From assembly GCF_020736705.1 (NCBI RefSeq), contig NZ_CP085990.1:558001-622000 (forward strand): 64,000 nt of DNA, read 5' to 3'. Shown here piece by piece: positions 1 through 8,593 of the stretch (position 1 is its first letter; each line of letters opens with the position of its first letter). This DNA is from Psychrobacter sanguinis (lineage in GTDB: Bacteria > Pseudomonadota > Gammaproteobacteria > Pseudomonadales > Moraxellaceae). The notes beneath the pieces were generated by a model. The model had not been told where the DNA came from. It did not search any database and saw only the letters and a program-made list of their open reading frames with translations. The translations under genes and the position numbers were made by a program.

Positions 1-303
1 CTCGTATGTCATTAGAATTGATTTTGCACAGTTTTCATCTCTATCAATGATTGAGCATAGATAGTCTTTAATACGCTCAACTTCAAACTTATACCTATCA
101 ACAAACTTTGCAAAGCTTATCTGAAATTCCTTAAAACTAGACTCATGACTATAATCGAAAGAAATCAATTCAAGATATAAATTTGGATTTAAAACTTCCA
201 ACTCGTCATTTTGATATAACCACTGCTCAAAGTCTTTGAGACTAATCTTTTGAATGATAACTTGATGAATCTTTTGTTCGAGTAAAAATGGGATTGAGTT
301 CAT
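1..303 (-). CDS. Hypothetical protein, C-terminus cut by window edge
   Basis: An open frame reads leftward from ATG at 303 and leaves the window without a stop, giving about 101 residues. The start is supported by an AGGGA ribosome-binding site about 7 nt upstream. The visible part has no signal peptide or membrane segment; it is mixed hydrophobic and charged (begins MNSIPFLLEQKIHQ) and contains no motif I recognise. It begins only 21 nt after the stop of the WG-repeat gene on the same strand, so the two are probably co-transcribed. It could be an immunity-like or regulatory partner of that gene, but nothing in the sequence shows this. No function is assigned. Confidence 0.6.
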   Translation of the reverse strand, partial: MNSIPFLLEQKIHQVIIQKISLKDFEQWLYQNDELEVLNPNLYLELISFDYSHESSFKEFQISFAKFVDRYKFEVERIKDYLCSIIDRDENCAKSILMTYE

Positions 304-324
304 GCTTTTTCCCTAATGATAGCG

Positions 325-1881
325 TCAGTCTAAAGAGCAACAACCATCTTCAATCGGACTGCCATGCTCATCAAATAAATTTTCTACGCCATTTTTGGTT
401 GCTTTAATTTGGGAGGAACTTTCAATAACCACATCATCATACTCAAAAGGCACAATGATATTATTGTCTTTATCTATCACTCCCCAATAGCCATTTTTAC
501 GCACTGCTGTCATACCACTATAAAACCGATACTTATACTCAGTACTGGTACGCCAATCTTCAACATCAATATTTGGGTCATCATATTCGAAGGGTATAGC
601 TGTTTGCCCCTTTTTATCGATAAAGCCGAACTTATTATTTTTCTTTACTGCTGCTAAATCTTCTTCAAATTCGATGGCTTTTTGATATTCAAAAGGAACT
701 ACTGTTTCAAACTTATGATTAATATAACCCCATTTACCCTCTCTTTTTACTGCAAGTAATTCATTGAAAATCGATGCGAAAACAATATTATCAAAGTTTT
801 TAGTCGTCGCTAACTTGCCATCATTATCTACAAAAGAAAAGCCATTAGAGTTTTCTACATAAAAAAGATTCGGATTTATTCTTCTTATCTTCTGATATTT
901 AAACGGGACAATCGTATTATTATCAGTATCAATTAACCCGTAAGTATCAGATTGTACCTCTTCATCTTGGCTGTGTTTCCGAGTTAGATTTTCAGGATTA
1001 TAAGACACAATAGCACGTCCATTTTTGAAGAAGTCAGCACTATCATACAAAAAAGGTATCACTACTTGTCCCGAGGCATCGATATAGCCGTATCTACTAT
1101 TGTGCTTAACCCAAGCCTTAGACTCATTAAAGACACCAACATTATCCGCCCAATACGGTAATAACAACTCACCCTTAGTGTTTATAAAATTACAGCGTTT
1201 ATCCTGACATGCTCTTGCCCATCCTGCTGAAAACCCAAGGATGTCATCATAGATGAGGGGTACAACAACTTCATCAGAAAATGATATTAAACCGTATTTA
1301 ATATCATCATCCTCTTTAATGCTAACTGCTAACACGTCACTATCAAGACCTGAAAGCCCCGTCATGTCATAAACAATTTCATAGTATTTAGGCGCAATAA
1401 CAACCTGACCTTTTTGGTTCACTAAGCCTTTTTTAACGTTATCACCGTCTGGCTGTGCTATCAAAATTTCTGCATAACCATCATGGATTAACCCAATATG
1501 ATCATAAATAATAGGCAAAACTACTTTACCTGTGGTGCTGATGATACCCTTTTTATTACCTTTATAAACTCTTAAAAATCCATCTGAAAAATACCGAATT
1601 GCTCTATACTCCGGTGCAGTCACCTCTTCACCTTTGGCATTGATTAAACCATAATAGTTGTTATCTAATTCATCTTTTATGCCAAAAACAGAAACTCCCT
1701 GATGCAGGCAAGTCACCATAGTATATTTTGTATCTGTCATATCTATAGCAGGCTTTTCGCAGTCTTCTGCGGTTTCAAGAAAGGAATCATCATTAACAGT
1801 ATCAGTAGCACCTGCTGAGAAAGGCAGGATGGTAGCAGCAAGTAGTAATGCTGTTTTTAGGAGGTTAAAGCTTGCACTCAT
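325..1881 (-). CDS. Secreted WG-repeat protein
   Basis: 518 residues. A signal peptide is clear at residues 1-25 (hydrophobic core LLLAATILPF, cleavage after SAGA). The rest is about eleven copies of the WG (KWG) repeat, each roughly 35-45 residues with a core such as YGLINAKG, RYGYIDASG, KWGYINHKF, KFGFIDKKG or YWGVIDKDN, followed by a V-P-x-x-Y-D type segment. WG repeats form beta-rich solenoid-like folds and are usually uncharacterised; export to the periplasm or cell surface is inferred from the signal peptide. It ends in a CC-containing tail. It is the upstream gene of a pair with the partial gene at the window edge. The binding partner is unknown. Several repeats are degenerate, so the exact number is approximate. 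Confidence 0.8.
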   Translation of the reverse strand: MSASFNLLKTALLLAATILPFSAGATDTVNDDSFLETAEDCEKPAIDMTDTKYTMVTCLHQGVSVFGIKDELDNNYYGLINAKGEEVTAPEYRAIRYFSDGFLRVYKGNKKGIISTTGKVVLPIIYDHIGLIHDGYAEILIAQPDGDNVKKGLVNQKGQVVIAPKYYEIVYDMTGLSGLDSDVLAVSIKEDDDIKYGLISFSDEVVVPLIYDDILGFSAGWARACQDKRCNFINTKGELLLPYWADNVGVFNESKAWVKHNSRYGYIDASGQVVIPFLYDSADFFKNGRAIVSYNPENLTRKHSQDEEVQSDTYGLIDTDNNTIVPFKYQKIRRINPNLFYVENSNGFSFVDNDGKLATTKNFDNIVFASIFNELLAVKREGKWGYINHKFETVVPFEYQKAIEFEEDLAAVKKNNKFGFIDKKGQTAIPFEYDDPNIDVEDWRTSTEYKYRFYSGMTAVRKNGYWGVIDKDNNIIVPFEYDDVVIESSSQIKATKNGVENLFDEHGSPIEDGCCSLD

Positions 1882-1965
1882 GGACTATCCTTTATCAGCT
1901 GATAGATTAATTTCCTGATTTTAAATTTACCGTACTGCTCTAATTTAACCTTTTCCGTTAGGGAT

Positions 1966-2565
1966 TTATTTGAGAGTAACCGGCAAACCCGAAACTACCA
2001 AAGTCGCTTTATCAGCCACTTGTGCCAAATATTGATTGACCCAGCCTTGAAGTGCCACAAACTTTCGACCTTCTGAAGTGCTGGCATGTAAGCTCATACC
2101 AATTTCATTGGAAATAATAAACAGCGTAGCGTGATACTGATTAGCAAAGTCGCATAATTGGTCAATTTCTTGCTTAGCGAGTTCCAGGCACTTTTCAATA
2201 TAATAGTCATAATCCATGACGTAATTGGCCAGCCATAAGGTGACACAGTCGATAACGATCGTAAGTGGCTTAAGCGGTTGGTTAATGTGTTTAGAATGAT
2301 TTTTTGGGCTGTGTTTTGGATGGGACTGCTGACTGTCAAAATATTTGGTTAAGGCGTTGGCTAAATTTATATTGGCCTCGATAGTACTCCAATTACTCTT
2401 TGATTCTGCTCTATCCTCTATATGACGCTTTACCCTATTAGCAAAATCCTCATCCAACACTCTTGAGGTGGCCAAATAGTAAGGCTGGTCACTTATTTGC
2501 TCAGCCAAGGATTGCGCCAAGCTACTTTTGCCTGAACGTTCGCCACCGGTTATGTAGTGAATCAC
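1966..2565 (-). CDS. cobU: Bifunctional adenosylcobinamide kinase/guanylyltransferase CobU
   Basis: 199 residues, close to the usual CobU length of about 180. It phosphorylates adenosylcobinamide and transfers GMP to it, the step joining corrinoid salvage to assembly of the cobalamin lower loop. The N-terminal P-loop reads GGERSGKSS (residues 7-15), and H48 in RHIEDR fits the histidine that is guanylylated in this family. An insertion rich in H, K, P and S at about residues 79-103 is unusual. The start is GTG at 2565 with AGGA about 10 nt upstream. It lies 12 nt after the cmoA stop, suggesting a shared transcript. No other cobalamin gene is in the window, so a salvage role is an inference. 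Confidence 0.85.
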   Translation of the reverse strand: MIHYITGGERSGKSSLAQSLAEQISDQPYYLATSRVLDEDFANRVKRHIEDRAESKSNWSTIEANINLANALTKYFDSQQSHPKHSPKNHSKHINQPLKPLTIVIDCVTLWLANYVMDYDYYIEKCLELAKQEIDQLCDFANQYHATLFIISNEIGMSLHASTSEGRKFVALQGWVNQYLAQVADKATLVVSGLPVTLK

Positions 2566-2577
2566 TAAAAGGCAATC

Positions 2578-3387
2578 CTATTTAAACGCCACCATAGAAG
2601 CAAAGTTTAAAAACTGAAACCAAGTCAAACTGCGACTAAAGCCCACTTGTTTTAAGCGCTGATGGTGTAACTCTAAGGTATCGGTAATTAGCACGTTTTC
2701 TAAAGCATTACGTTTACCACTAATCTCAAGCTCGCTATAGCCATTGGCACGTTTAAAGTCATAGTAACGCTCTACCAACCAAGCGTCATCTTGTTCATCG
2801 CCAGTATGGTTCTTTTCTGTTAGTACTAAAATACCGCCATCATTAAGGGCGTTATACACCGTTTGTAATACTTGCGTTCTATCTTCAGGCGGTAAAAACT
2901 GTAAGGTAAGGTTTAATATCACCATGTCACAAGGCTCAAACTCAAGCTCTCGAATATCAGCCGTAATGACTTCGATATCATGGTCTGGGTAGTTTTCTTT
3001 AAGCAGTACTTCTGCCTTCTCAGTCATAGCCGGAGAAATGTCTACTGCTTTTATTTGTAGCTCGTCTGGGGCAAACCCTCCTGTTTCATTAAGAAGTGCC
3101 ATAGTCGCACCGCCCAATGAGGTACCCAAGTCATAAACTCGGCTGATACGTTGGCCTTTGTCATTTATCTGCCCAAACTGACAATGACGCTTGGCGAATA
3201 TCGGCAACATCGCCAACATCTGACCATAGCCTGGCACACTACGACGAATCATGTCTGGGAAGCATGCCACTACTTGCTCATCAAAGGAGAAACGGGCAGC
3301 TTTGTCTAGTGGCGTGGTAAAAACATTATCATAAACTACAGTATCAGGTTGTACAGGCTTAGGCGCGGTATCCACAGTATTTGACAT
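2578..3387 (-). CDS. cmoA: Carboxy-S-adenosyl-L-methionine synthase CmoA
   Basis: 269 residues from ATG at 3387. An in-frame TTG six codons upstream is possible, but the ATG is preceded by AAGAG at suitable spacing, so I prefer it. CmoA converts SAM and prephenate into carboxy-SAM, used by CmoB for the cmo5U34 modification of tRNA wobble bases. The sequence shows the family core: F-x-x-P-L-D-K-A near residue 25, then R-R-S-V-P-G-Y, the SAM-binding loop [10 protein letters not shown], and the acidic motif ending strand 2 (VDISPAM). Usual family length is about 245. No cmoB is adjacent. It leads a two-gene run with cobU. Confidence 0.92.
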   Translation of the reverse strand: MSNTVDTAPKPVQPDTVVYDNVFTTPLDKAARFSFDEQVVACFPDMIRRSVPGYGQMLAMLPIFAKRHCQFGQINDKGQRISRVYDLGTSLGGATMALLNETGGFAPDELQIKAVDISPAMTEKAEVLLKENYPDHDIEVITADIRELEFEPCDMVILNLTLQFLPPEDRTQVLQTVYNALNDGGILVLTEKNHTGDEQDDAWLVERYYDFKRANGYSELEISGKRNALENVLITDTLELHHQRLKQVGFSRSLTWFQFLNFASMVAFK

Positions 3388-3481
3388 TTCAAATCTCTTA
3401 TTCAAATCACAATACGCTGTATTATATCATTACTGTTTGTTACTTATTGCGGTTCCCTGTCCTGATAAAATTTAAGGGCAG

Positions 3482-3530
3482 ACATAAGTTCTAATAAAAC
3501 ATAAGTTCTAATAAACAAGTTTCGATAAAA
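3482..3530. repeat. 17-bp tandem repeat upstream of msrA
   Basis: Two identical copies of ACATAAGTTCTAATAAA lie head to tail at 3482-3498 and 3499-3515, followed by a degenerate partial third copy to about 3530. The array ends about 15 bp before the msrA start, so it forms most of its 5' leader. Confidence 0.85.
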
Positions 3531-3544
3531 ATAAAGGAAAAAAT

Positions 3545-4072
3545 ATGCAAACGATTATTTTAGGTGGCGGCTGTTTTTGGTGTACTGAATCTGTTTTTCA
3601 GTCAGTAAAAGGGGTGCAAAAAGTCACTTCAGGCTATATGGGCGGTGAAGATGCGGCTTTAGCCAATTATAAAGATGTGTGCTCTGGAACAACGGGACAC
3701 ATCGAAGTAGTGCGTGTCGACTTCGATGACAGCATTGTGCCCTTAGAGGTTATCTTAGATATTTTCTTTGCCACTCATGATCCTACGACTCGTGATCGTC
3801 AGGGCAACGATGTGGGTAGTCAATATCGTTCAGTGGTATTTTACACCGATGAAGAAACGCAAAAGCCAACTATCGACCGCACTATCAATAAATTACGTGA
3901 TATGGGACTTGGTATCGTCACTGAAGTACACCCTGTGCATGAGTTCCATGTGGCCGAAGACTATCATCAAGACTACTTTAATAAGAACCCAACACAAGCC
4001 TATTGCCAAGCGGTTATTCCACCGAAATTGAGCAAGCTACGTAAAGAGTTCAAGCAGTATCTGCAGCAATAA
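3545..4072 (+). CDS. msrA: Peptide-methionine (S)-S-oxide reductase MsrA
   Basis: 175 residues, normal for a single-domain MsrA. It reduces methionine-S-sulfoxide in oxidised proteins using thioredoxin. The catalytic motif GGCFWC is at residues 8-13 with nucleophile C10, followed by the family signatures TSGYMGG, G-H-I-E-V-V and DPTTRDRQGNDVGSQYRS. The tail Y-H-Q-D-Y-F and a cysteine at residue 154 fit the resolving region. ATG at 3545 has AAGGAAA directly upstream at a good distance. The stop codon at 4070-4072 touches the left target duplication of an IS1-family element, so the coding region is intact but its natural 3' end, including any terminator, has been displaced by the insertion. Confidence 0.95.
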   Translation: MQTIILGGGCFWCTESVFQSVKGVQKVTSGYMGGEDAALANYKDVCSGTTGHIEVVRVDFDDSIVPLEVILDIFFATHDPTTRDRQGNDVGSQYRSVVFYTDEETQKPTIDRTINKLRDMGLGIVTEVHPVHEFHVAEDYHQDYFNKNPTQAYCQAVIPPKLSKLRKEFKQYLQQ

Positions 4073-4079
4073 AATTCTG

Positions 4080-4867
4080 GGTGGTGGTTCAAAAAGTAGG
4101 CTAACATTAGACATACCCATGATTGATGTAAAAGAAAGCTAAATCAAAGGCTTTAAAGTGATTTTCCAGCTTTTTAGAAAAGTTACAACTTCGCCTAAAT
4201 GCTCGCCTTACTCGATGTCTGATAGTGCAATTATTGCCTTCAATGCCGACCGTGAAAAACTTGCCGATGACTTGGGTAAAGCCCTTAAAACCGGTAACAA
4301 AGCTATCCCAGGTTTCACTAGCGATTTTAGCACAACTGACGCCTAAGGCTTCCAGCTTAGCTTTAAGCTTTTTGACAGTGTCAAGGTCTCGTTTTCCCCA
4401 CACATAGGCAACAATTTCACCTGTGTCACGGTGATAGGCATAAATTAGCCATTGTTTGTTAGTCTTTTTACCTACGAATGTCCAAAGCTCATCGACTTCA
4501 AGACAGTCATATTGCCTTTGCTTGGGGGTTATTTGGTAGTGACACTTTTTTAGGGTGGCTAGTACTTTGCCTTTGCTGATTCTCTCAACGCAAGCGATGT
4601 CTTTTATGCCACTGCCTCGAACCATAAGATGTCGTATTTTGCTATCTTTTTGGGAGTGACAGCCTTGGTACGTTAAGGCATGGTCGCCAATAAACTGCCA
4701 TTTGCAGTCTTTGCATTTATAGTTTTGTTTACCATAGCTTTTGAAGCCATTTTTCTTTATATTGTCACTTAGACAGGCTGGGCATTTGATGTATAGTGTG
4801 ATGTGCATTTCACTATTTTATCAATTTCTCAGCCTGTTTTTTTCAGCCTACTTTTTGAACCACCACC
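4080..4867 (-). mobile_element. Complete IS1-family insertion sequence
   Basis: 788 bp. Both ends carry the inverted repeat GGTGGTGGTTCAAAAAGTAG followed by GCT (4080-4102 and its complement 4845-4867). The element is bounded by an exact 8-bp direct repeat AAATTCTG at 4072-4079 and 4868-4875, matching the 8-9 bp duplication known for IS1. One transposase gene fills it. Perfect ends and duplication suggest a recent insertion, just behind msrA. Confidence 0.95.
4107..4808 (-). CDS. IS1-family transposase, single reading frame
   Basis: 233 residues. The N-terminal part is a zinc-ribbon (CPAC at 9-12, then CKDC) followed by a helix-turn-helix region, corresponding to InsA of classical IS1. The C-terminal part (from about residue 100, VDELWTFVGKK) is the InsB-like DDE-type catalytic domain, with YAYHRDTGEIVAYVWGKR and the H-R-x-R-R tail typical of the family. 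In E. coli IS1 these two parts are joined by a programmed frameshift; here they are one uninterrupted frame, as in some other IS1-family groups. All expected blocks are present and the ends are intact, so it may be active. Confidence 0.92.
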   Translation of the reverse strand: MHITLYIKCPACLSDNIKKNGFKSYGKQNYKCKDCKWQFIGDHALTYQGCHSQKDSKIRHLMVRGSGIKDIACVERISKGKVLATLKKCHYQITPKQRQYDCLEVDELWTFVGKKTNKQWLIYAYHRDTGEIVAYVWGKRDLDTVKKLKAKLEALGVSCAKIASETWDSFVTGFKGFTQVIGKFFTVGIEGNNCTIRHRVRRAFRRSCNFSKKLENHFKAFDLAFFYINHGYV

Positions 4868-5089
4868 AAATTCTGTAAAAAAAGTAAGCGGTAAACTAGT
4901 GAGCTGGGGCTACGTAAGTAGCTTCCAGCTTTTTTAATGCCACCCGTTATGAAATCAGATACACTTTAAATCAAAGCAATAATCGTCAATAATAATCATC
5001 AATAATAAAGATTAATAACAGCGCTTAACGATAAACAGCAGTAGCGGATGCCAATAATCAAACATTATCCCCTTTAAAAGAGCCGTATT

Positions 5090-5782
5090 ATGACTCCTGA
5101 ATTTTGGCAAAAAAAATGGCAAAGCAATCAGCTTGGTTTTAATCAAAACAAGCCCAATCCGATGTTGATTGAGTACCTACCGACCCTAAATCTAGCACAG
5201 GGAAGCCGTATATTTGTGCCGTTGTGTGGCAAAAGTATTGATATGCTTTGGCTTGCTGAACAACAATTTAATGTGGTCGGCGTAGAGTTGGTAGAGATAG
5301 CTGTGGCGGAATTTTTTACTGAAAACAATATTGCCGCTAGCGTCCACCCTCATGAGAGCGAGCCCAATCTTAAGTACTATCAAGGTCGTTATAATAATAG
5401 CGATATTATTATCTGGGTAGGCGATATCTTTTTATTGAACCAACAGGATATCGGAACGGTCGATGCCATATATGATCGAGCTGCTTTGGTTGCTTTGCCA
5501 GACGATGGTACGAATGACTCGCTACGGTTTCGCTATGCTCAGCAACTGATTAAACTGGCACCAAAAGCTCAGCAGCTTTTATTAAGCTTTGGGTTAAGTG
5601 GGGTTGATGAAACTGAGTATGCCAATTATTCAGGACCTCCTTTTTTAATTCCCACTCAAAGAATTCATGACTACTATCAACACGCTTACCAACTCGTTCT
5701 ACTTGAATCTCATGAAACCCAAAAAGTAAACAGTGAAGGCAAACCTTTTTTAAACCTAGCTTGGCATTTAATACCTGCATAG
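5090..5782 (+). CDS. tpm: Thiopurine S-methyltransferase
   Basis: 230 residues, standard for bacterial TPMT (about 218). It is a SAM-dependent methyltransferase of the thiopurine family; in bacteria it is linked to methylation and detoxification of selenium or tellurium compounds. Sequence support: N-terminal EFWQKKWQSNQLGFNQ, the SAM-binding segment VPLCGKSIDMLWLAEQ near residues 43-58, VVGVELVEIAV, and the later motif IYDRAALVALP. ATG at 5090 follows AAAAGAGCC. It is a single gene between the IS1-family element and the mutarotase gene. The stop codon falls inside the first copy of a 17-bp tandem repeat. Confidence 0.93.
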   Translation: MTPEFWQKKWQSNQLGFNQNKPNPMLIEYLPTLNLAQGSRIFVPLCGKSIDMLWLAEQQFNVVGVELVEIAVAEFFTENNIAASVHPHESEPNLKYYQGRYNNSDIIIWVGDIFLLNQQDIGTVDAIYDRAALVALPDDGTNDSLRFRYAQQLIKLAPKAQQLLLSFGLSGVDETEYANYSGPPFLIPTQRIHDYYQHAYQLVLLESHETQKVNSEGKPFLNLAWHLIPA

Positions 5783-5814
5783 CCTTAATACCTGTACAGC
5801 CCATAATGCCTGTA
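5768..5814. repeat. 17-bp tandem repeat across the tpm stop codon
   Basis: TTAATACCTGCATAGCC (5768-5784) is repeated as TTAATACCTGTACAGCC (5785-5801), with a partial third copy ATAATGCCTGTA at 5803-5814. The TAG stop of tpm lies in the first copy, so the last codons of the gene are part of the array. Confidence 0.8.
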
Positions 5815-5919
5815 ACGAAATTAGGATTAATTAAAACAAGATGCTAGCTAGTTTTGATATTTATTGAATTAAATTGATTTAACTACCCCTATTTTAACTG
5901 ACTACCTTAAGGAACTGAC

Positions 5920-6825
5920 TTGTTACCGACTCTAGAATACAGCAAAATTGATGAGCTGGATGCAATCACCATTACTGCTTCTAATTATCATGCTACCGTG
6001 TTATTACAAGGCGCGCAGCTGATACACTTCTCTACCCAATATGAACCTGATAATTGGCTTTGGGTCAGTGAAAAAGCTGAATACAAAGCAGGTGACTCAG
6101 TTCGAGGTGGAGTACCTATATGTTGGCCTGTCTTTGGTCAGTTCGATGCCAACCCTCAGGCCGTAAAAGACAGTTTCGCAGACTGCCGTTTTGATTTGAC
6201 ACAGCATGGATTCGCCCGTACTCAAGTTTTTGATCTTGAAATGTTCAACCCGCTTCATGTAGATGATGCCCTTAGACACTACGCAAGCTTGACTTTAAAC
6301 TTACCAGAGCTTAATAATTTTCATCCTAAGCTAGATTTGCAGGTTAAATTCTTATTTAGCTCTGACGGCTTTAGCATTAGTTTAATCACCAGCAACCAGA
6401 GCGAGGATACGGTACATTTTTCTCAAGCGCTACATACCTACTTACCCACAGCAAATATTGAAACCACTAAAATTAGCGGGTTAGATAAAGTTACCTATAC
6501 CGACGCTTTAGATGGTTGGACCACCAAAACTCAGCAAGGTGATGTGACTTTTAGCGAAGGCGTCGATCGTATTTATCACGATGCTCCTTATCTGTCTGCT
6601 TATACTTTTGCACCCGGTATTCCGATTATAAGAAATAAGGGCAGTAACAGTACGGTGGTTTGGAACCCTTGGCATACCAAAGCCCACGAAATCTCTCAAT
6701 TTGCCAAAGATGATTATAAAAAGATGCTATGTATAGAGACAGCCAATGCTCATTTAGACAGTATCGCTTTGGCACCAGGCGAAAGTCATGAGCTTAGTTT
6801 AACAATGAACATGCTCCCTTCCTAA
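5920..6825 (+). CDS. D-hexose-6-phosphate mutarotase (YeaD-like)
   Basis: 301 residues, matching the YeaD branch of the aldose-1-epimerase fold. It interconverts alpha and beta anomers of glucose-6-phosphate and related sugars in the cytoplasm. Motifs seen: GGVPICWPVFG, the catalytic HGFAR at about residue 90, and MLCIETAN near residue 270 with the likely catalytic glutamate. The start is TTG at 5920; the choice rests on AAGGA 7 nt upstream and the lack of a nearby ATG in frame. It stands alone between tpm and the transglycosylase gene. It may support the sugar-phosphate pool used by pgi and the phosphohexomutase encoded further right, which is an inference. Confidence 0.88.
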   Translation: MLPTLEYSKIDELDAITITASNYHATVLLQGAQLIHFSTQYEPDNWLWVSEKAEYKAGDSVRGGVPICWPVFGQFDANPQAVKDSFADCRFDLTQHGFARTQVFDLEMFNPLHVDDALRHYASLTLNLPELNNFHPKLDLQVKFLFSSDGFSISLITSNQSEDTVHFSQALHTYLPTANIETTKISGLDKVTYTDALDGWTTKTQQGDVTFSEGVDRIYHDAPYLSAYTFAPGIPIIRNKGSNSTVVWNPWHTKAHEISQFAKDDYKKMLCIETANAHLDSIALAPGESHELSLTMNMLPS

Positions 6826-6873
6826 TCTAAGACACCTCTATCTTAACCCTACCTTTTTAACACGTTTTCTTAT

Positions 6874-6935
6874 GGTAACCAAACCTGCTCATACCTTTTA
6901 TTTAATCTTCATTTTGGTTACCCTAAGATTGAGCA
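6874..6935. repeat. Interleaved inverted repeats, pseudoknot-like
   Basis: GGTAACCAAA (6874-6883) pairs perfectly with TTTGGTTACC (6913-6922), and TGCTCA (6886-6891) pairs with TGAGCA (6930-6935). The order A-B-A'-B' is that of an H-type pseudoknot. It lies in the 240-bp spacer between the mutarotase and transglycosylase genes. The 10-bp pair is unlikely by chance; the 6-bp pair could be. Confidence 0.5.
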
Positions 6936-7065
6936 TCCTAAAACCTATGTTTTTGACAGATTTATAACGCCGATAACCTGTTTTTACTTTTATTATTCAT
7001 CTAGTTTTTACTTTATCCCTCATTCTAATACTATAAATAACTGACTCTCATTAAGGAATCATTCT

Positions 7066-8475
7066 ATGCTGCCCACTCGTATTGCTGCTGCTATAACCAC
7101 AGCCATAGGTCTATCATTGGCTGCAACCAGCGCCCAAGCTGCCCCAGAGGCCCCTTATTTATCTAATTCTCAATTCCAACAATGTTTAGATGGCCTCAAA
7201 AACTCAAGCACCTTCCGTGGTGTCAGTAGCTCTACTTTTGAAAACTACCGTCCTAGCGAGCCTGACCCAAGTGTTATTGCTTCACTAAATTACCAGCCAG
7301 AATTTCAAAAAGATGTTTGGGATTATCTATCTTCACTGGTAGACAAAGAGCGTGTTGAAGATGGTATTCGTGCTAAGCGTGAAATGGCAGACACTTTACG
7401 TCGCATCGAATCGCGTTACGGGGTTAAAGCGGAGCATGTATTAGGCGTATGGGGCGTTGAGTCCAACTTTGGTCAGACTTTAGGTAAAAAAGACTTATTT
7501 CAATCATTGGCCACTTTATCTTGTTTTGACCGTCGCCAGTCTTATTTCCGTGGTGAATACGCCAATGCGCTAAAAATCGTTCAAAATGGTGATATTGCCG
7601 CCAGCGATATGAAAGGCTCTTGGGCAGGTGCTTTTGGTCAGACTCAATTTATGCCAGGGACTTTCTTAGACTTAGCCGTTGATTTCGATGGCGATGGTCG
7701 CCGCGACTTGGTCAATAGTAAGACTGACGCTCTAGCCTCAACTGCTAACTTCTTGGCAAAACGTGGCTACCGTAGCGGTGAGCCATGGGGTTATGAAGTT
7801 AAGATACCAGCCGGCTTCTGGGGTTCAAATAGCCGTACAGACAAAAAATCAATGAGCTACTGGCGTGACAAAGGCTTTACTTTAGCTGACGGCCGTCCCT
7901 TACCTTATGATTTAAGCAGTGCAGGTTTGTTATTGCCAGCAGGTCTAGAAGGACCAGCGTTCTTAGTGGGTAAAAACTTCGATACTTTCTACTCTTATAA
8001 TGCGTCGGAAAACTATGCTTTAGCGATTGCTCATTTGTCAGATTTGATCGAGAGCGAGAACAGCAACAAAACTGACTTCATTACTGCTTGGCCAACCGAT
8101 GATGCAGGTATCAGCCGCCAACAAGCCAAAGACATCCAGCAAGGGCTACTTAATGCCGGATATGACATTGGTGAAGTCGACGGTATTATTGGTGACAATA
8201 CCCGTAAAGCGATTCAGCAGTATCAAACCAGCAAGGGCGTATTCCCTGCCGATGGCCGTGCTGGTCAAAAGTTCTATCGCTTGATTATGGGCAATCATGG
8301 TACTCAGTCACAGCCTAATTACTCTCAGTACAATCAACCGATTAGTCAGCCAAGTAGTCAGAGTAATACCAGTAACGACAGTATCGGTCGTCTTATTCAA
8401 CAACAAGATGGAGCTCGTAAAGTGATGTCAGAAGACGGTAATCTCCGCATTATCCGTATTGATAACGGCCAGTAA
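7066..8475 (+). CDS. MltB-type lytic murein transglycosylase with peptidoglycan-binding domain
   Basis: 469 residues. It cleaves the MurNAc-GlcNAc bond of peptidoglycan to form 1,6-anhydro ends, acting in the periplasm. A signal peptide ends at SAQA (residue 25) with no lipobox, so the mature enzyme is soluble. The catalytic domain follows, with E132 in GVWGVESNFG, then GSWAGAFGQTQFMPGTF and the N-F-L-A-x-R-G-Y-R segment. A PG_binding_1 domain follows at about residues 347-405 (QGLLNAGY, EVDGIIGDNTRKAI, FQ-like QYQ). The tail is a low-complexity Q/S/N linker (about 412-435) and a short basic end. ATG at 7066 follows AAGGAATC. A strong terminator follows the stop. Confidence 0.93.
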   Translation: MLPTRIAAAITTAIGLSLAATSAQAAPEAPYLSNSQFQQCLDGLKNSSTFRGVSSSTFENYRPSEPDPSVIASLNYQPEFQKDVWDYLSSLVDKERVEDGIRAKREMADTLRRIESRYGVKAEHVLGVWGVESNFGQTLGKKDLFQSLATLSCFDRRQSYFRGEYANALKIVQNGDIAASDMKGSWAGAFGQTQFMPGTFLDLAVDFDGDGRRDLVNSKTDALASTANFLAKRGYRSGEPWGYEVKIPAGFWGSNSRTDKKSMSYWRDKGFTLADGRPLPYDLSSAGLLLPAGLEGPAFLVGKNFDTFYSYNASENYALAIAHLSDLIESENSNKTDFITAWPTDDAGISRQQAKDIQQGLLNAGYDIGEVDGIIGDNTRKAIQQYQTSKGVFPADGRAGQKFYRLIMGNHGTQSQPNYSQYNQPISQPSSQSNTSNDSIGRLIQQQDGARKVMSEDGNLRIIRIDNGQ

Positions 8476-8529
8476 TTTAATTAGCTGATTATTAAGCTTG
8501 TTAAACACAGCTCATTAAATTTAGTTCAT

Positions 8530-8560
8530 AAAAAAAGCCACGCAATTGCGTGGTTTTTTT
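8530..8560. terminator. Bidirectional intrinsic terminator
   Basis: A perfect palindrome CCACGCAATTGCGTGG (8538-8553) is flanked by an A-run on the left and a T-run (8554-8561) on the right. It can end the transglycosylase transcript on + and the 98-residue gene on -. Confidence 0.9.
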
Positions 8561-8593
8561 TATAGTTTAATCTTTTAACTGTTTATTGGGCAT

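Noticed and set aside
1966..3544. Cobalamin riboswitch near cobU
   Set aside because: cobU directly follows cmoA, and the region upstream of cmoA is too short and lacks a B12-box-like sequence.
5550..5804. 84-residue frame opposite tpm
   Set aside because: Lies antisense within a clear gene and shows no protein-like features of its own.
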